From: Bradyrhizobium sp. SZCCT0231
GTDB taxonomy: Bacteria; Pseudomonadota; Alphaproteobacteria; Rhizobiales; Xanthobacteraceae
Length of the DNA stretch: 64,000 nt
Assembly: GCF_018130245.1 (NCBI RefSeq)
Contig: NZ_JAFCKP010000012.1
Location: 62,001-126,000 of the forward strand
Direction: 5' to 3'
The translations under genes were made by a program, and so were the position numbers. Positions 21,890 through 32,522 of the stretch are shown here, piece by piece. The first letter of the stretch is position 1. Every line of letters starts with the position of its first letter. A model generated the notes under the pieces. The model made no database searches. It had not been told where the DNA came from and worked only from the letters and a program-made list of their open reading frames with translations.

Positions 21890-24859
21890 TCAGCTCAGTG
21901 CTTCGTCCAGGAACGCCTTCAGCTGCGCCTGATGCTTGGACATCAGACCCGTGGCGGTCGCGGCGGAAGCGGCGCGGCCGACATAACGCGGACGCCGGCT
22001 CACGCCGTTGACCTGGTTCAGCACCCATTCCAGATAGGGCTCGATGAAGTGCCAGGCACCCATGTTGCGGGGCTCTTCCTGGCACCACACCATCTCGGCC
22101 TTCTTGAAGCGCGACAGCTCGGCCACCAGCGCCTTCAGCGGCACCGGATAGAGCTGCTCGACGCGCATCAGATAGATGTCGTCGATGCCGCGCTTCTCGC
22201 GCTCCTCGTAGAGGTCGTAATAGACCTTGCCGGAGCACAGCACGATGCGGCGGATCTTCTCGTCCGGAACGAGCTTGACGGCCTCGTTCGGCAGCATCTG
22301 GGCGTCATCATACAGAATGCGGTGGAAGGTCGTGCCCTTCGCGAGCTCTTCGAGACGCGACACCGCCCGCTTGTGGCGCAGCAGCGACTTCGGCGTCATC
22401 ATGATCAGCGGCTTGCGGATCTCGCGATGCAGCTGCCGGCGCAGCACGTGGAAGTAGTTCGCCGGCGTGGTCGGATAGACCACCTGCATGTTGTCTTCCG
22501 CGCACATCTGCAGATAACGCTCGAGGCGCGCCGAGGAGTGCTCCGGTCCCTGGCCCTCATAGCCGTGCGGCAGCAGGCAGACGAGGCCGGACATTCGCAG
22601 CCATTTGCGTTCGCCCGAGGAGATGAACTGGTCGAACACGACCTGCGCGCCATTGGCGAAGTCGCCGAACTGGGCTTCCCACAGGGTCAGCGTGTTCGGC
22701 TCGGCGAGCGAATAGCCGTATTCGAAGCCGAGCACGGCCTCTTCCGACAGCAGCGAGTTGATGACCTCGTAGTGGCCCTGCTCGTGGCCGAGATGGTTGA
22801 ACGGCGTGTAGCGGCTCTCGTCTTCCTGATCGATCAGGACCGAATGGCGTTGCGAGAAGGTGCCGCGCTCCGAATCCTGTCCGGACAGGCGGACGTGATG
22901 GTTTTCGTTGAGCAGCGAGCAGAACGCCAGCGCCTCGCCGGTCGCCCAGTCGATGCCGGTACCGGTGTCGATCGCCTTCGAGCGGTTATCGAGGAAACGC
23001 TGGATGGTGCGGTGAACGCGGAAGCCGTCCGGCACCTTGGTGATCTTGCGGCCAATGTCCTTCAGCGTGGCGATGTCGACGCCGGTGACGCCGCGCCGCG
23101 CATCCTCTTCCTGGTCGGCGATCTTGAAGCCGGCCCACTTGCCGTCGAGCCAGTCGGCCTTGTTCGGCTTGTAGGAGGTGCCGGCCTCGAACTCGGCATC
23201 GAGCCGCGAGCGCCAGTCGGCCTTCAGCTTGTCGACCTCGCCCTCGGTGACCACGCCCTCGGCGATCAGGCGCTTGGTATAGATCGACAGCGTCGACGGA
23301 TGGGCCGCGATCCGCTTGTACATGACCGGCTGGGTGAACGCCGGCTCATCGCCCTCGTTGTGGCCGTAGCGCCGATAGCACCACATGTCGATCACGACCG
23401 GTTTGTGGAACTTCTGCCGGAATTCGGTCGCGACCTTCGCGGCGAACACGACGGCTTCCGGATCGTCGCCGTTCACGTGGAAGATCGGCGCGTCGATCAT
23501 CTTCGCCACATCCGACGGATAGGGCGAAGAACGGGAATAACGCGGATAGGTGGTGAAGCCGATCTGGTTGTTGACGATGAAGTGCACGGAGCCGCCGGTG
23601 CGGTAGCCCTTCAGGTCCGACAGGCCGAAGCATTCGGCGACCACGCCCTGGCCGGCGAACGCAGCATCGCCGTGCATCAGGAGCGGCATCACCGAGATGC
23701 GCATATCCGGCGGATCGCCGTGCTGGTCCTGCTTCGCACGCACCTTGCCGAGCACGACGGGATCGACGATCTCGAGATGCGAGGGGTTGGCGGTCAATGA
23801 CAGGTGGATGCGGTTGCCGTCGAACTCGCGGTCCGAGGAGGCGCCGAGGTGGTACTTGACGTCGCCCGAGCCTTCGACCGCGTCGGGGTTGGCCGAGCCG
23901 CCCTTGAACTCGTGGAACAGTGCGCGATGGGCCTTGCCCAACACCTGGGTCAGCACGTTGAGGCGGCCGCGATGCGGCATGCCGAGCACGATTTCCTTCA
24001 CGCCGAGATTGCCGCCGCGCTTGATGATCTGCTCGAGCGCGGGGATCAGCGCTTCACCGCCGTCGAGGCCGAAGCGCTTGGTGCCGGTGAACTTGGTGTC
24101 GCAGAACTTTTCGAAACCCTCGGCTTCGACCAGCTTCGTCAGGATCGCTCTGCGGCCTTCGCGGGTGAACGAGATCTCCTTATCGGGTCCCTCGATGCGC
24201 TCCTGGATCCAGGCCTTCTGCGCGGCATTGCTGATATGCATGAATTCGACGCCGAGCGTCTGGCAGTAGGTGCGCTCGCAGATCGCAGTGATTTCGCGCA
24301 AGGTGCCGTATTCGAGGCCGAGCACGTGATCGAGGAAGATCTTGCGGTCGAAATCGGCTTCGCTGAAGCCGTAGGTCCGCGGATCGAGCTCTTCGCGGTT
24401 GCGCTGGGCTTCGATGCCGAGCGGATCGAGCTTGGCGTGGAAGTGGCCGCGCATGCGGTAGGAGCGGATCAGCATCAAGGCGCGGACGGAATCGCGCGTG
24501 GCCTGAAGCACGTCGGCGGAGGAGATGTCGGCGCCCTTGTCGCCTCCCTTGGCCTGCGCCTTGGCGGCGATCTTGGCACCGACCGCCTTCTCGACCTCGG
24601 CCCAGTTGCCGTCGAGGGCGGAGGTCAGATCATCCTTCGGCGTCAGCGGCCAGTTGTCCCGCTCCCAGGACGGCCCTTCCGCGTTCTTGCTGATGTCGGC
24701 GGGCGCGTCGTTCAGGCTCTTGAAGAACTCCTGCCACTCGGCGTCGACCGAGGACGGGTCCTTCTCGTAGCGGGCGTAGATTTCGTCGATGTAGGTGGCG
24801 TTGGTGCCCTGCAAAAACGATGACAGGGCAAAGGCTGCGTTCGCGTCCTGGCGAGACAT
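21890..24859 (-). CDS. sucA: 2-oxoglutarate dehydrogenase E1 component
   Basis: 989 residues, the usual size for Rhizobiales. The N-terminal E2-interaction segment 'SSFLQGTNATYIDEIYARY' (about 12-30) is followed by the thiamine-diphosphate domain with 'MPHRGRLNVL' and the GDG-like metal site around 'MHGDAAFAGQGVVAE', then the pyrimidine-binding domain ('GHEQGHYEVINS'). It decarboxylates 2-oxoglutarate and passes the succinyl group to the lipoyl arm of SucB. sucD lies 137 bases upstream on the same strand. Confidence 0.98.
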   Translation of the reverse strand: MSRQDANAAFALSSFLQGTNATYIDEIYARYEKDPSSVDAEWQEFFKSLNDAPADISKNAEGPSWERDNWPLTPKDDLTSALDGNWAEVEKAVGAKIAAKAQAKGGDKGADISSADVLQATRDSVRALMLIRSYRMRGHFHAKLDPLGIEAQRNREELDPRTYGFSEADFDRKIFLDHVLGLEYGTLREITAICERTYCQTLGVEFMHISNAAQKAWIQERIEGPDKEISFTREGRRAILTKLVEAEGFEKFCDTKFTGTKRFGLDGGEALIPALEQIIKRGGNLGVKEIVLGMPHRGRLNVLTQVLGKAHRALFHEFKGGSANPDAVEGSGDVKYHLGASSDREFDGNRIHLSLTANPSHLEIVDPVVLGKVRAKQDQHGDPPDMRISVMPLLMHGDAAFAGQGVVAECFGLSDLKGYRTGGSVHFIVNNQIGFTTYPRYSRSSPYPSDVAKMIDAPIFHVNGDDPEAVVFAAKVATEFRQKFHKPVVIDMWCYRRYGHNEGDEPAFTQPVMYKRIAAHPSTLSIYTKRLIAEGVVTEGEVDKLKADWRSRLDAEFEAGTSYKPNKADWLDGKWAGFKIADQEEDARRGVTGVDIATLKDIGRKITKVPDGFRVHRTIQRFLDNRSKAIDTGTGIDWATGEALAFCSLLNENHHVRLSGQDSERGTFSQRHSVLIDQEDESRYTPFNHLGHEQGHYEVINSLLSEEAVLGFEYGYSLAEPNTLTLWEAQFGDFANGAQVVFDQFISSGERKWLRMSGLVCLLPHGYEGQGPEHSSARLERYLQMCAEDNMQVVYPTTPANYFHVLRRQLHREIRKPLIMMTPKSLLRHKRAVSRLEELAKGTTFHRILYDDAQMLPNEAVKLVPDEKIRRIVLCSGKVYYDLYEEREKRGIDDIYLMRVEQLYPVPLKALVAELSRFKKAEMVWCQEEPRNMGAWHFIEPYLEWVLNQVNGVSRRPRYVGRAASAATATGLMSKHQAQLKAFLDEALS

Positions 24860-24996
24860 ACTTGAGTTCCTGGCGATTTCGGTTCGCGCATAACAAACGG
24901 CGCTGGCGCCGAGCTCCCCCGACAGGGCTCGACGCGACAGGCACCCTTTACCCTATTTGCTGCGAAACTTCGCCCGGAAAAGCACGAAGAAGTGAA

Positions 24997-25881
24997 TTAG
25001 CCCTTCAACTTTTCGGCAAGCGTGTGGCCGAGGCGGGCGGGCGACGGGGACACTGTAATCCCTGCGGATTTCATCGCTTCGGTCTTGGAACCAGCATCGC
25101 CCTTGCCGCCCGAAATGATCGCGCCGGCATGGCCCATGCGACGGCCGGGAGGGGCGGTGACGCCGGCGATGAAGCCGACCATCGGCTTCCTGCGGCCGCG
25201 CTTGGCCTCGTCCTTGAGGAACTGGGCGGCGTCCTCCTCGGCGGAACCGCCGATCTCGCCGATCATGATGATCGATTCGGTCTTGGGGTCCGCGAGCAGC
25301 ATCTCCAGCACGTCGATGAACTCGGTGCCCTTGACCGGGTCGCCGCCGATGCCGACCGCGGTGGTCTGGCCGAGGCCTTCCTGGGAGGTCTGGAACACGG
25401 CTTCATAGGTCAGCGTGCCCGAGCGGGAGACGATGCCGACCGAACCGGTCTTGAAGATGTTGGCGGGCATGATGCCGATCTTGCACTCGCCCGCGGTCAT
25501 GACGCCCGGGCAGTTCGGCCCGATCAGGCGCGACTTGGAGCCGATCAGCGAGCGCTTCACCCGCACCATGTCGATGACGGGAATGCCCTCGGTGATGCAG
25601 ACGATCAGCGGGATCTCGGCATCGATGGCCTCGCAGATCGCATCCGCCGCACCCGGCGGCGGCACGTAGATCACCGACGCGTCGGCACCGGTCTTCTCAC
25701 GCGCCTCGCGCACGGTGTCGAACACCGGCAGGCCCAGATGCGTCGAGCCGCCTTTGCCCGGCGAGGTGCCGCCGACCATCTTGGTGCCGTAGGCGATCGC
25801 GGCCTCGGAGTGGAAGGTGCCGTTCTTGCCGGTGAAGCCCTGGCAGATGACCTTGGTGTTCTTGTCGATCAGGATGGACAT
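24997..25881 (-). CDS. sucD: succinate--CoA ligase subunit alpha
   Basis: 294 residues. The CoA-binding Rossmann domain starts with '[19 protein letters not shown]' and the ligase domain holds the phosphorylated catalytic H251 in 'GHAGAII'. '[10 protein letters not shown]' and '[20 protein letters not shown]' are family hallmarks. With SucC it converts succinyl-CoA to succinate with nucleotide phosphorylation. sucC and sucD, normally adjacent, are separated here by a DUF1579 gene. Confidence 0.98.
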   Translation of the reverse strand: MSILIDKNTKVICQGFTGKNGTFHSEAAIAYGTKMVGGTSPGKGGSTHLGLPVFDTVREAREKTGADASVIYVPPPGAADAICEAIDAEIPLIVCITEGIPVIDMVRVKRSLIGSKSRLIGPNCPGVMTAGECKIGIMPANIFKTGSVGIVSRSGTLTYEAVFQTSQEGLGQTTAVGIGGDPVKGTEFIDVLEMLLADPKTESIIMIGEIGGSAEEDAAQFLKDEAKRGRRKPMVGFIAGVTAPPGRRMGHAGAIISGGKGDAGSKTEAMKSAGITVSPSPARLGHTLAEKLKG

Positions 25882-25917
25882 GAGGTCTGCTTTCGCGAAA
25901 CTAACAGAGTGAGAGGG

Positions 25918-26397
25918 TCAGTGGATGCGGCGGTAGACGCCGGTGAGGACGTCGGCCCAGCCTTCCGCGTCCGGCGAGAACTGGATCTTCAACGAGTAGG
26001 AATCCTCGTTGATGATCTCGTAGACGTGGCGCGCATTGCCGCGGAGCGAGCCGCGCACCAGCGTCAGGGTCTTGCCGACCCAGCCGCCGGAGGCGGGCGA
26101 GGGCGGCGTGTAGCCGAGCGAGTCGTACCAGAACAATTTGTAGGTCCGGTCGTCGCGGTCGTAGGTGAAGATGCCGTGGGTGGCGAAGACCTGCTTGCCG
26201 TCGCGCATCTGCACCGCGTCCTGGATCAGATAGAATCCATTCAGGTCCATGCGCGCGACGACGTGCGAGGTGGCCGGCCCGCCCGCCGTCCAGCGCGACG
26301 GGAAGACCACCTCCTCACCATCCCATTCGCCGGCGAACGCGGCGAGGCGCGTGTGCTCGGGGAGCGGAGATGATGCGGCGAGATGGTCCTGGGCCAT
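25918..26397 (-). CDS. DUF1579 family protein
   Basis: 159 residues. The sequence follows the DUF1579 pattern of a small lipocalin-like beta-barrel: 'LAAFAGEWDGEEVV', 'ARMDLNGFYLIQDAVQMRDG', 'HGIFTYDRDDRTYKLFWYDS' and the C-terminal 'YSLKIQFSPDAEGWADVLTG'. There is no signal peptide or membrane segment. It begins 4 bases after the sucC stop and ends 36 bases before the sucD start, so it is almost certainly co-transcribed and partly translationally coupled with sucC. Its function is unknown, and a link to succinyl-CoA metabolism is suggested only by position. Confidence 0.85.
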   Translation of the reverse strand: MAQDHLAASSPLPEHTRLAAFAGEWDGEEVVFPSRWTAGGPATSHVVARMDLNGFYLIQDAVQMRDGKQVFATHGIFTYDRDDRTYKLFWYDSLGYTPPSPASGGWVGKTLTLVRGSLRGNARHVYEIINEDSYSLKIQFSPDAEGWADVLTGVYRRIH

Positions 26398-26401
26398 GGC
26401 C

Positions 26402-27598
<1,197 letters not shown>

Positions 27599-27773
27599 AT
27601 GGTCGCTCCCTGAACCCGCGGGCGGTGACCCCATGGGCCCCACCTCAGTCTTGTGGCTGGCATACCATATACCACAGGAACTGCAACCCGGATTCTTTGA
27701 CTTCGAGATCTGGACGGCTGGACCGGAACCAGCCCAGCCTTCAACAAGGTTGCAAGCCGGTCCCGGAAGTGAA

Positions 27774-27811
27774 ACCGCCGAAGACCGGGTTTCGATCTTC
27801 GGCGGGGTATC
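27774..27811 (-). terminator. hairpin after mdh
   Basis: Arms CCGCCGAAGA and TCTTCGGCGG (read on the minus strand) are followed by TTTC, just past the mdh stop. It could terminate mdh or attenuate transcription into sucC. Confidence 0.65.
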
Positions 27812-27820
27812 GTTTACGCC

Positions 27821-29014
<1,194 letters not shown>

Positions 29015-29029
29015 GGGCAGAGATAGGAC

Positions 29030-30217
29030 TTAAGTCTCTACCAGGCCCTTGGTGGAGCCGCTCGCGGTGGAATCCTTGCGGCCGTGAGGCAGCGCCAAAT
29101 AGGTTTCCGAGCTCATTTCGATCAGGCGCGAGGCGGTCCGCTTGAACTCCATGGCCTCGGTGCCCTCGGTGGCGAGGTAGAGCGAGATCGGGTTGGCGTC
29201 GGCCGAGGCCATCAGCTTCACGGCGTTGTCATAGAGCGCGTCGATCAGCGTGATGAAGCGCTTGGCCGCGTTGCGCTGGGAGAAATCCATCACTGGAATA
29301 TGGTCGACCAGGATGGTGTGATAGTCGTGCGCCAGCCTGAGGTAGTCGGATGCACCGAGGGGCTTCTCGCAGAGGTCGGCGAACGAGAACCGCGCCACGC
29401 CATGGGCCGAGCACGGCACATGCAGGATGCGGCCCTTGATCGAAATATCGCGCGACCTGCATTTGGCGCCGCCCGACATCCGCTTCCAGGCGCGGTCGAG
29501 CGCGGCGTCCGCATCGCCATCCGCCGGTGTCAGCCACATCGGCACGCCCTGCAGCTTCTCCAACCGGAAGTCGGTGCGCGCATCGAGCCGCGCGACGTCC
29601 ATATGGCCCGTGATCTGCTTGATGAAGGGCAGGAACAGCGAGCGGTTCAAGCCGCCCTTGTAGAGATCGTCGGGCGCGACGTTGGAGGTCGCGACCACGA
29701 CGGTGCCGAGCTCGAACAATTTCGCGAACAGGCGTCCCAGGATCATCGCGTCAGCGATGTCGGTGACGTGGAATTCGTCGAAGCAGAGCAGCCAGCTCTC
29801 CTCGAAGATCGCGTTCGCGGTCAGCGCGATGACGTCGCCGTCGGCGATCTCGCCGCGCGCGATGCTCTGGCGATAGTCGTAGATGCGCTCATGTGCCTCC
29901 GCCATGAACTCGTGGAAATGCGCGCGCCGCTTGTGCTCGACCGAGGCGTGCTGGAAGAACAGGTCCATCAGCATGGTCTTGCCGCGGCCGACCTCGCCGT
30001 GGATGTAGAGCCCGCGCGGCGCATCATCCTTGTCGTTGCTGCTGAACAGGCGGCTGAGCAGGCCCTGCTTGCGCAACGGGTTGTAAGTGGCCAGCCGCTG
30101 GTCGAGCGCCACATAGGCCTCGGCGACCTCGGCCTGCGCAGCATCCGGCTCGATCGCGCCGGACGCGATCTCGGCCTGGTATGCCTCGCGGAATGGGGAA
30201 CTGGGGGTGGAGAGCAT
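29030..30217 (-). CDS. zapE: cell division protein ZapE (AFG1-like ATPase)
   Basis: 395 residues. The P-loop 'GEVGRGKTMLMDLFF' is at about 74-88, Walker B in 'WLLCFDEFHVTDIADAM', and 'VATSNVAPDDLYKGGLNR' is the AFG1 family motif with a sensor asparagine. ZapE is a FtsZ-associated ATPase active under stress in E. coli; eukaryotic AFG1/LACE1 is a mitochondrial homologue. It lies near mdh, an arrangement frequent in Rhizobiales, and is followed upstream by a palindromic repeat. Confidence 0.95.
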   Translation of the reverse strand: MLSTPSSPFREAYQAEIASGAIEPDAAQAEVAEAYVALDQRLATYNPLRKQGLLSRLFSSNDKDDAPRGLYIHGEVGRGKTMLMDLFFQHASVEHKRRAHFHEFMAEAHERIYDYRQSIARGEIADGDVIALTANAIFEESWLLCFDEFHVTDIADAMILGRLFAKLFELGTVVVATSNVAPDDLYKGGLNRSLFLPFIKQITGHMDVARLDARTDFRLEKLQGVPMWLTPADGDADAALDRAWKRMSGGAKCRSRDISIKGRILHVPCSAHGVARFSFADLCEKPLGASDYLRLAHDYHTILVDHIPVMDFSQRNAAKRFITLIDALYDNAVKLMASADANPISLYLATEGTEAMEFKRTASRLIEMSSETYLALPHGRKDSTASGSTKGLVET

Positions 30218-30283
30218 GGCCCTTTACCGCCAGAGACGGACGGAAATTGCAAGCCGTGAATCGAGGTCGGAGCTATGCGCTTT

Positions 30284-30388
30284 CGTGTCCCGGACGCGCT
30301 GCAGCGTGTAACGCTGCTGCGCAGAGCCGGGACCCATATTTCGTTCATCGCGGAACGCTGGGCCCCGGCTCTACGGCCGGGGCATGAG
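30284..30388. repeat. palindromic repeat between thpR and zapE
   Basis: The segment contains a GTGTCCCGGACGCGCTGCAGCG-like left half with a GCAGCG and CGCTGC hairpin, and a right hairpin with GCCCCGGC and GCCGGGGC arms (30362-30383). It resembles the other intergenic palindromes in build, not in exact sequence. Confidence 0.65.
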
Positions 30389-30395
30389 ACTCGCG

Positions 30396-30932
30396 CTACT
30401 CACACAGTTCGTACGCGTCCTCGACGACATACGGCCCGCCGCCGGTGGAGGCTCGAGAGGAGAACAGCACAAAACGCTCGGCCATGAACGCCTTGCTCGG
30501 GAAGTAGCCGCGCAGCGAGAGATAGTCGGCGACGTCGCGGTCGGAGGCGTCGTGCAGCCGGGCCAGCGTCACATGCGGGATGAACTTGCGGCCTTCAGGG
30601 TTGAGGCCGATCCGCTGCATCATGCGCTCGAGCTCGGCCTGCAATTCCATCAGCGGCTTGCTCGGCACGATGGTGGCGACCACTGCGCGCGGCTTGCGGC
30701 CGCCGAAGCTGGTGAGCCCTTGCACCTTCACCTCGAACGGCTTGCGGTCGACGCGAAACAGCATCGAGGCGATCTCGTTGGCGGAAGCGCCGTCGATGTC
30801 GCCGATGAAGCGCAAGGTGACGTGATAATTTTCGGGATCGATCCAGCGGGCGCCGGGGAGGCCGCCCCTCAAGTTGGAAAGCGACTGGCCGATCTCGGCC
30901 GGAATTTCCAGACCCGTGAACAAACGCGGCAT
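30396..30932 (-). CDS. thpR: RNA 2',3'-cyclic phosphodiesterase
   Basis: 178 residues of the 2H phosphoesterase superfamily. Both HxTx catalytic motifs are present: H37-V-T39 in 'NYHVTLRFIG' and H119-V-T121 in 'IPHVTLARL'. The N-terminus 'MPRLFTGLEIP' is typical of ThpR/LigT. The enzyme opens 2',3'-cyclic phosphates to 2'-phosphates and in vitro can form 2'-5' RNA links. It is preceded by a 170-base gap from tesA with no recognisable feature. Confidence 0.95.
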   Translation of the reverse strand: MPRLFTGLEIPAEIGQSLSNLRGGLPGARWIDPENYHVTLRFIGDIDGASANEIASMLFRVDRKPFEVKVQGLTSFGGRKPRAVVATIVPSKPLMELQAELERMMQRIGLNPEGRKFIPHVTLARLHDASDRDVADYLSLRGYFPSKAFMAERFVLFSSRASTGGGPYVVEDAYELCE

Positions 30933-31108
30933 CGTTTCGCACTCCCGATGCTTGGGTACAGCCCTCTAGGAGCAAGGACCATATCCAAATTAGAGCCGGC
31001 GACGAATCACCGGTACCCTGATTCCTATCGCAGTTGTGTGACTCTGCGAAGCATGCCGCGCCTCACTCCCGCAAAACCCTGGGAATTACGGTGAACGCTG
31101 CCTGCGTT

Positions 31109-31744
31109 TCAACGCCGTTGCCCAGCGATCGTGCCGAGGAATGCCTCCACCGTGGGCATGATGCTGCCGACGATGATGTCGACGCCGGCCGCAGTCGGAT
31201 GAATGCCGTCGGCCTGGTTGAGCTTGGCGTCGGCCGCGACGCCCTCGAGGAAGAACGGATAGAGCGGCACGTCGAATCGTTTCGCCAGATCCGGATAAAT
31301 CGAATTGAAGCGCGCGGCATAGTCGTCGCCGTAATTCGGCGGCGCCAGCATGCCGCACAGCATCACCGCGATCTTGCGCGCCTTGAGCCGCTGGATGATG
31401 TCGGTCAGCGCGGCGCGCGTCAAATCGGGATCGATGCCGCGCAGCGCGTCGTTGGCGCCGAGCTCGACGATCACGCCATCGGTTCCATCGGGCACCGACC
31501 AGTCGAGCCGGTCGCGGCCGCCGGAGGTGGTGTCGCCGGACACCCCGGCATTGGTCATGTCGACCATTATGCCTTTGGTTTGCAAGGCTTTTTGAAGCTT
31601 TTGGGGGAACGCCTCCTGGGCCGGGAGGCCGAGACCGGCGCTCAAGGAATCGCCGAGAACGACAAGCCTGACCGGTTTTGTTGCGCCCGCCCAAGCCGGG
31701 GGCGCCATCGTCATCAAGGCGAGCATCAACACGGCTATGTGCAT
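31109..31744 (-). CDS. tesA: SGNH/GDSL esterase, TesA-like arylesterase
   Basis: 211 residues from the ATG at 31744, which gives a clean signal peptide ('MHIAVLMLALMTMAPPAWAG'); upstream in-frame starts at 31801 and 31885 would bury it. The nucleophile S33 is in block I 'VVLGDSLSAGLGL', block III is 'ELGANDALRG', and the Asp/His pair is in 'ADGIHPTAAG'. It is a periplasmic thioesterase/lysophospholipase of the TesA group. It is divergent from a ybbA/ybbP-type ABC pair, the same layout as E. coli tesA-ybbA-ybbP, with only 55 bases between the chosen starts. Confidence 0.93.
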   Translation of the reverse strand: MHIAVLMLALMTMAPPAWAGATKPVRLVVLGDSLSAGLGLPAQEAFPQKLQKALQTKGIMVDMTNAGVSGDTTSGGRDRLDWSVPDGTDGVIVELGANDALRGIDPDLTRAALTDIIQRLKARKIAVMLCGMLAPPNYGDDYAARFNSIYPDLAKRFDVPLYPFFLEGVAADAKLNQADGIHPTAAGVDIIVGSIMPTVEAFLGTIAGQRR

Positions 31745-31799
31745 GAACAATCCGTAACGCCTCTCGACCCCGCGTGCGGAGTTGCCATATGACCGGACC

Positions 31800-32522
31800 A
31801 TGGACACTCGCATCGACCCCTCTTCGCTCGCCGCCAACGCCGCGGACACCATCGCCATCTCCAACGTCAATCTCTCATTGGGCACGGGCGCGGCACGCGT
31901 TCACATCCTCAAGGATATCAGCCTGCGGGTCGCCTCGGGCGAGGCGATCGGCCTGATCGGCCCGTCAGGCTCGGGCAAATCCACGCTGCTGATGGTGATG
32001 GCGGGGCTGGAGCGTCCTGATAGCGGAGAGGTGGTGGTATCGGGCACGGCTTTCAATGCCCTCGACGAGGACGCGCTCGCGCGCTTCCGCGGCCGCCAGG
32101 TCGGCATCGTCTTCCAGTCCTTCCACCTGATCCCGACCATGACGGCGCTGGAGAACGTCGCGGTGCCGCTCGAGCTTGCCGGCAACCCCGATGCCGCGAA
32201 GCGCGCGGCGCAGGAGCTGCAATCGGTCGGGCTCGGCGACCGCCTGCATCACTACCCGACGCAGCTCTCCGGCGGCGAGCAGCAGCGCGTCGCGCTCGCG
32301 CGCGCGCTGGCGCCCGATCCCGCGATCCTCGTCGCCGACGAGCCCACCGGCAATCTCGACGAGACGACCGGAAAGCAGATCGTCGATCTCCTGTTCAGCA
32401 AGCACGCCGAGCGCGGCATGACCTTGGTGCTGGTGACGCACGATTCCTCGCTCGCACATCGCTGCGACCGCGTCATCCGCCTGCGCTCCGGGCGCATCGA
32501 CACGCAGTCTGCGCCGGCATGA
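31800..32522 (+). CDS. ybbA: ABC transporter ATP-binding protein, YbbA/LolD type
   Basis: 240 residues from the ATG at 31800 ('[20 protein letters not shown]'). Walker A 'GPSGSGKST' is at about 54-62, the Q-loop in '[14 protein letters not shown]', the signature '[15 protein letters not shown]', Walker B '[12 protein letters not shown]' and the switch His in '[12 protein letters not shown]'. It belongs to the MacB/LolD branch. It overlaps the permease gene by 4 bases (ATGA) and is divergent from tesA, so the pair is probably the YbbAP-type extractor linked to removal of membrane-trapped hydrophobic molecules. Confidence 0.96.
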   Translation: MDTRIDPSSLAANAADTIAISNVNLSLGTGAARVHILKDISLRVASGEAIGLIGPSGSGKSTLLMVMAGLERPDSGEVVVSGTAFNALDEDALARFRGRQVGIVFQSFHLIPTMTALENVAVPLELAGNPDAAKRAAQELQSVGLGDRLHHYPTQLSGGEQQRVALARALAPDPAILVADEPTGNLDETTGKQIVDLLFSKHAERGMTLVLVTHDSSLAHRCDRVIRLRSGRIDTQSAPA

